Source of the DNA: a virus
Length of the DNA: 23,358 nucleotides
Reading direction: 5' to 3' (one strand)
IMG/VR virus record: IMGVR_UViG_3300037076_000359
Span: 1-23,358 of that record
The notes under the pieces were generated by a model. The model saw nothing but the letters and a program-made list of their open reading frames with translations, did not search any database and had not been told where the DNA came from. Made by a program: the position numbers and the translations under genes. The stretch's first letter is position 1. Each line of letters begins with the position of its first letter. Shown here piece by piece: positions 22,896-23,358 of this stretch.

Positions 22896-23150
22896 TCAGG
22901 TCAGCGAGGGTTCGAGACTCGGCACCACGAGGCGTCCGGATGCCCGCCCGACGTAGATCAGCTGCTCGGTGGTAAGACCCGACCGTGCACGGAGGTCGGC
23001 GAGGTGACGCTTGACCGTGCTCGGACGGATGCCCACGAGTTCGGCCGCGTCCTGGACGGACCCACCTGCGGCGACGAAGGCAGCGAGCACGTCCATCTGG
23101 CGCTGCGTCGCCCTAGGCGAGAGCGCTCCGCGCAGGTACCCGTCCTTCAT
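22896..23150 (-). CDS. Free-standing LuxR-type helix-turn-helix regulator
   Basis: An 84-residue protein. ATG at 23150 has GAGG eight bases upstream and overlaps an 18-codon frame by ATGA; the frame upstream of it lacks protein character. Residues 10-70 match the GerE/LuxR C-terminal domain: LSPRATQRQMDVLAAFVAAGGSVQDAAELVGIRPSTVKRHLADLR, with TVKRHL as the recognition helix. It lacks a receiver or ligand-binding domain. It sits 17 bases beyond the convergent nuclease, so it may time expression of the restriction genes the way controller proteins do, though those are normally of another helix-turn-helix type. Target unknown. Confidence 0.75.
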   Translation of the reverse strand: MKDGYLRGALSPRATQRQMDVLAAFVAAGGSVQDAAELVGIRPSTVKRHLADLRARSGLTTEQLIYVGRASGRLVVPSLEPSLT

Positions 23151-23203
23151 GCGAAGTGCCTCGCAGCCGCGGCGACCCACTCGTCGCGGCCCTCGATCGG
23201 CAT
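23147..23203 (-). CDS. Possible 18-residue leader peptide before the HTH gene
   Basis: The frame reads MPIEGRDEWVAAAARHFA and ends in ATGA overlapping the regulator start, so translation could be coupled. No Shine-Dalgarno sequence precedes it; TACAAC seven bases upstream may be a -10 for a leaderless message. It could also be chance. Nothing is known of its function. The rest of the window to the right edge (23204-23358) shows no supported gene. Confidence 0.3.
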   Translation of the reverse strand: MPIEGRDEWVAAAARHFA

Positions 23204-23358
23204 GGTGTAGGTTGTAATCGCGCGTCCAACACCTGTCGGGCGCGCTCTCCTTTTGTGTAGTGTCCGGACCTATGCGACGGATCACCGGCGATTGAAGGCG
23301 CTCGCGGCGCCGACTCGTTTGGGTATCTCCGGGCTCGCCTGGCGCCTCCCGCGTCACT

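Noticed and set aside
22905-22925. GGTTCGAGACTC resembling a tRNA T-arm
   Set aside because: The flanking bases do not form a T-stem or acceptor stem, and the stretch lies in the coding sequence of the LuxR-type regulator.
1-23358. Integrase, lysis cassette, tRNA, attachment site or replication origin
   Set aside because: None could be supported on either strand, so prophage status and module borders are left open.

Overview
This is a high-GC window. Its left two thirds is the packaging, head and tail module of a tailed phage or prophage with an HK97-type capsid fold. Its right third is a compact accessory region with nucleases, methylation and regulators. GC-biased codons, frequent GTG starts, stop/start overlaps, several apparent leaderless starts and a PknB-like Ser/Thr kinase suggest an actinobacterial or Chloroflexota-like host. 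The genus cannot be read from the sequence. No integrase, lysis gene, tRNA or att site was seen, so prophage, free phage and phage-next-to-defence-island all remain possible.

Phage module (about 1-15,674, all minus strand, read right to left): ParB-like/DNA methyltransferase fusion, P27-type small terminase, large terminase, SPP1-type portal, scaffold, major capsid protein carrying an inserted domain, head-tail adaptor, head closure, gp10-like protein, tail terminator, major tail protein, tail assembly chaperone with a -1 frameshift extension, tape measure, distal tail protein, then three tail/receptor-region genes and the start of a fourth at the left edge. Most genes abut or overlap (ATGA or TGATG junctions), as expected of one late operon. 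An HNH endonuclease (16,177-16,659) probably belongs with the terminase. A small plus-strand gene (15,776-16,090) with its own terminator sits between it and the methyltransferase.

Accessory region (about 16,860-23,358): a small ribbon-helix-helix-like regulator diverges from a phosphoribosyltransferase-like gene across an array of TAGAC/GTCTA half-sites. A RuvC/RNase H-like gene converges on the latter and diverges from a Ser/Thr kinase. The kinase heads a tightly overlapped plus-strand operon: kinase, GIY-YIG nuclease, uracil-DNA-glycosylase-like protein, and the beginning of a fourth reading frame that appears cut off by the next module. That module is a restriction-modification-like locus: a beta-class N6-adenine methyltransferase followed by a PD-(D/E)XK endonuclease on the minus strand, with a second PD-(D/E)XK nuclease diverging on the plus strand, then a free-standing LuxR-type helix-turn-helix protein.

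The best candidate for an undescribed system is the kinase / GIY-YIG / UDG-like operon at 18,224-20,789. It combines a signalling enzyme, a DNA-cutting enzyme and a base-excision-like enzyme in translationally coupled genes beside a restriction-modification locus. The second most interesting is the PRTase-like/RuvC-like pair next to it, where both proteins lack some canonical active-site residues.
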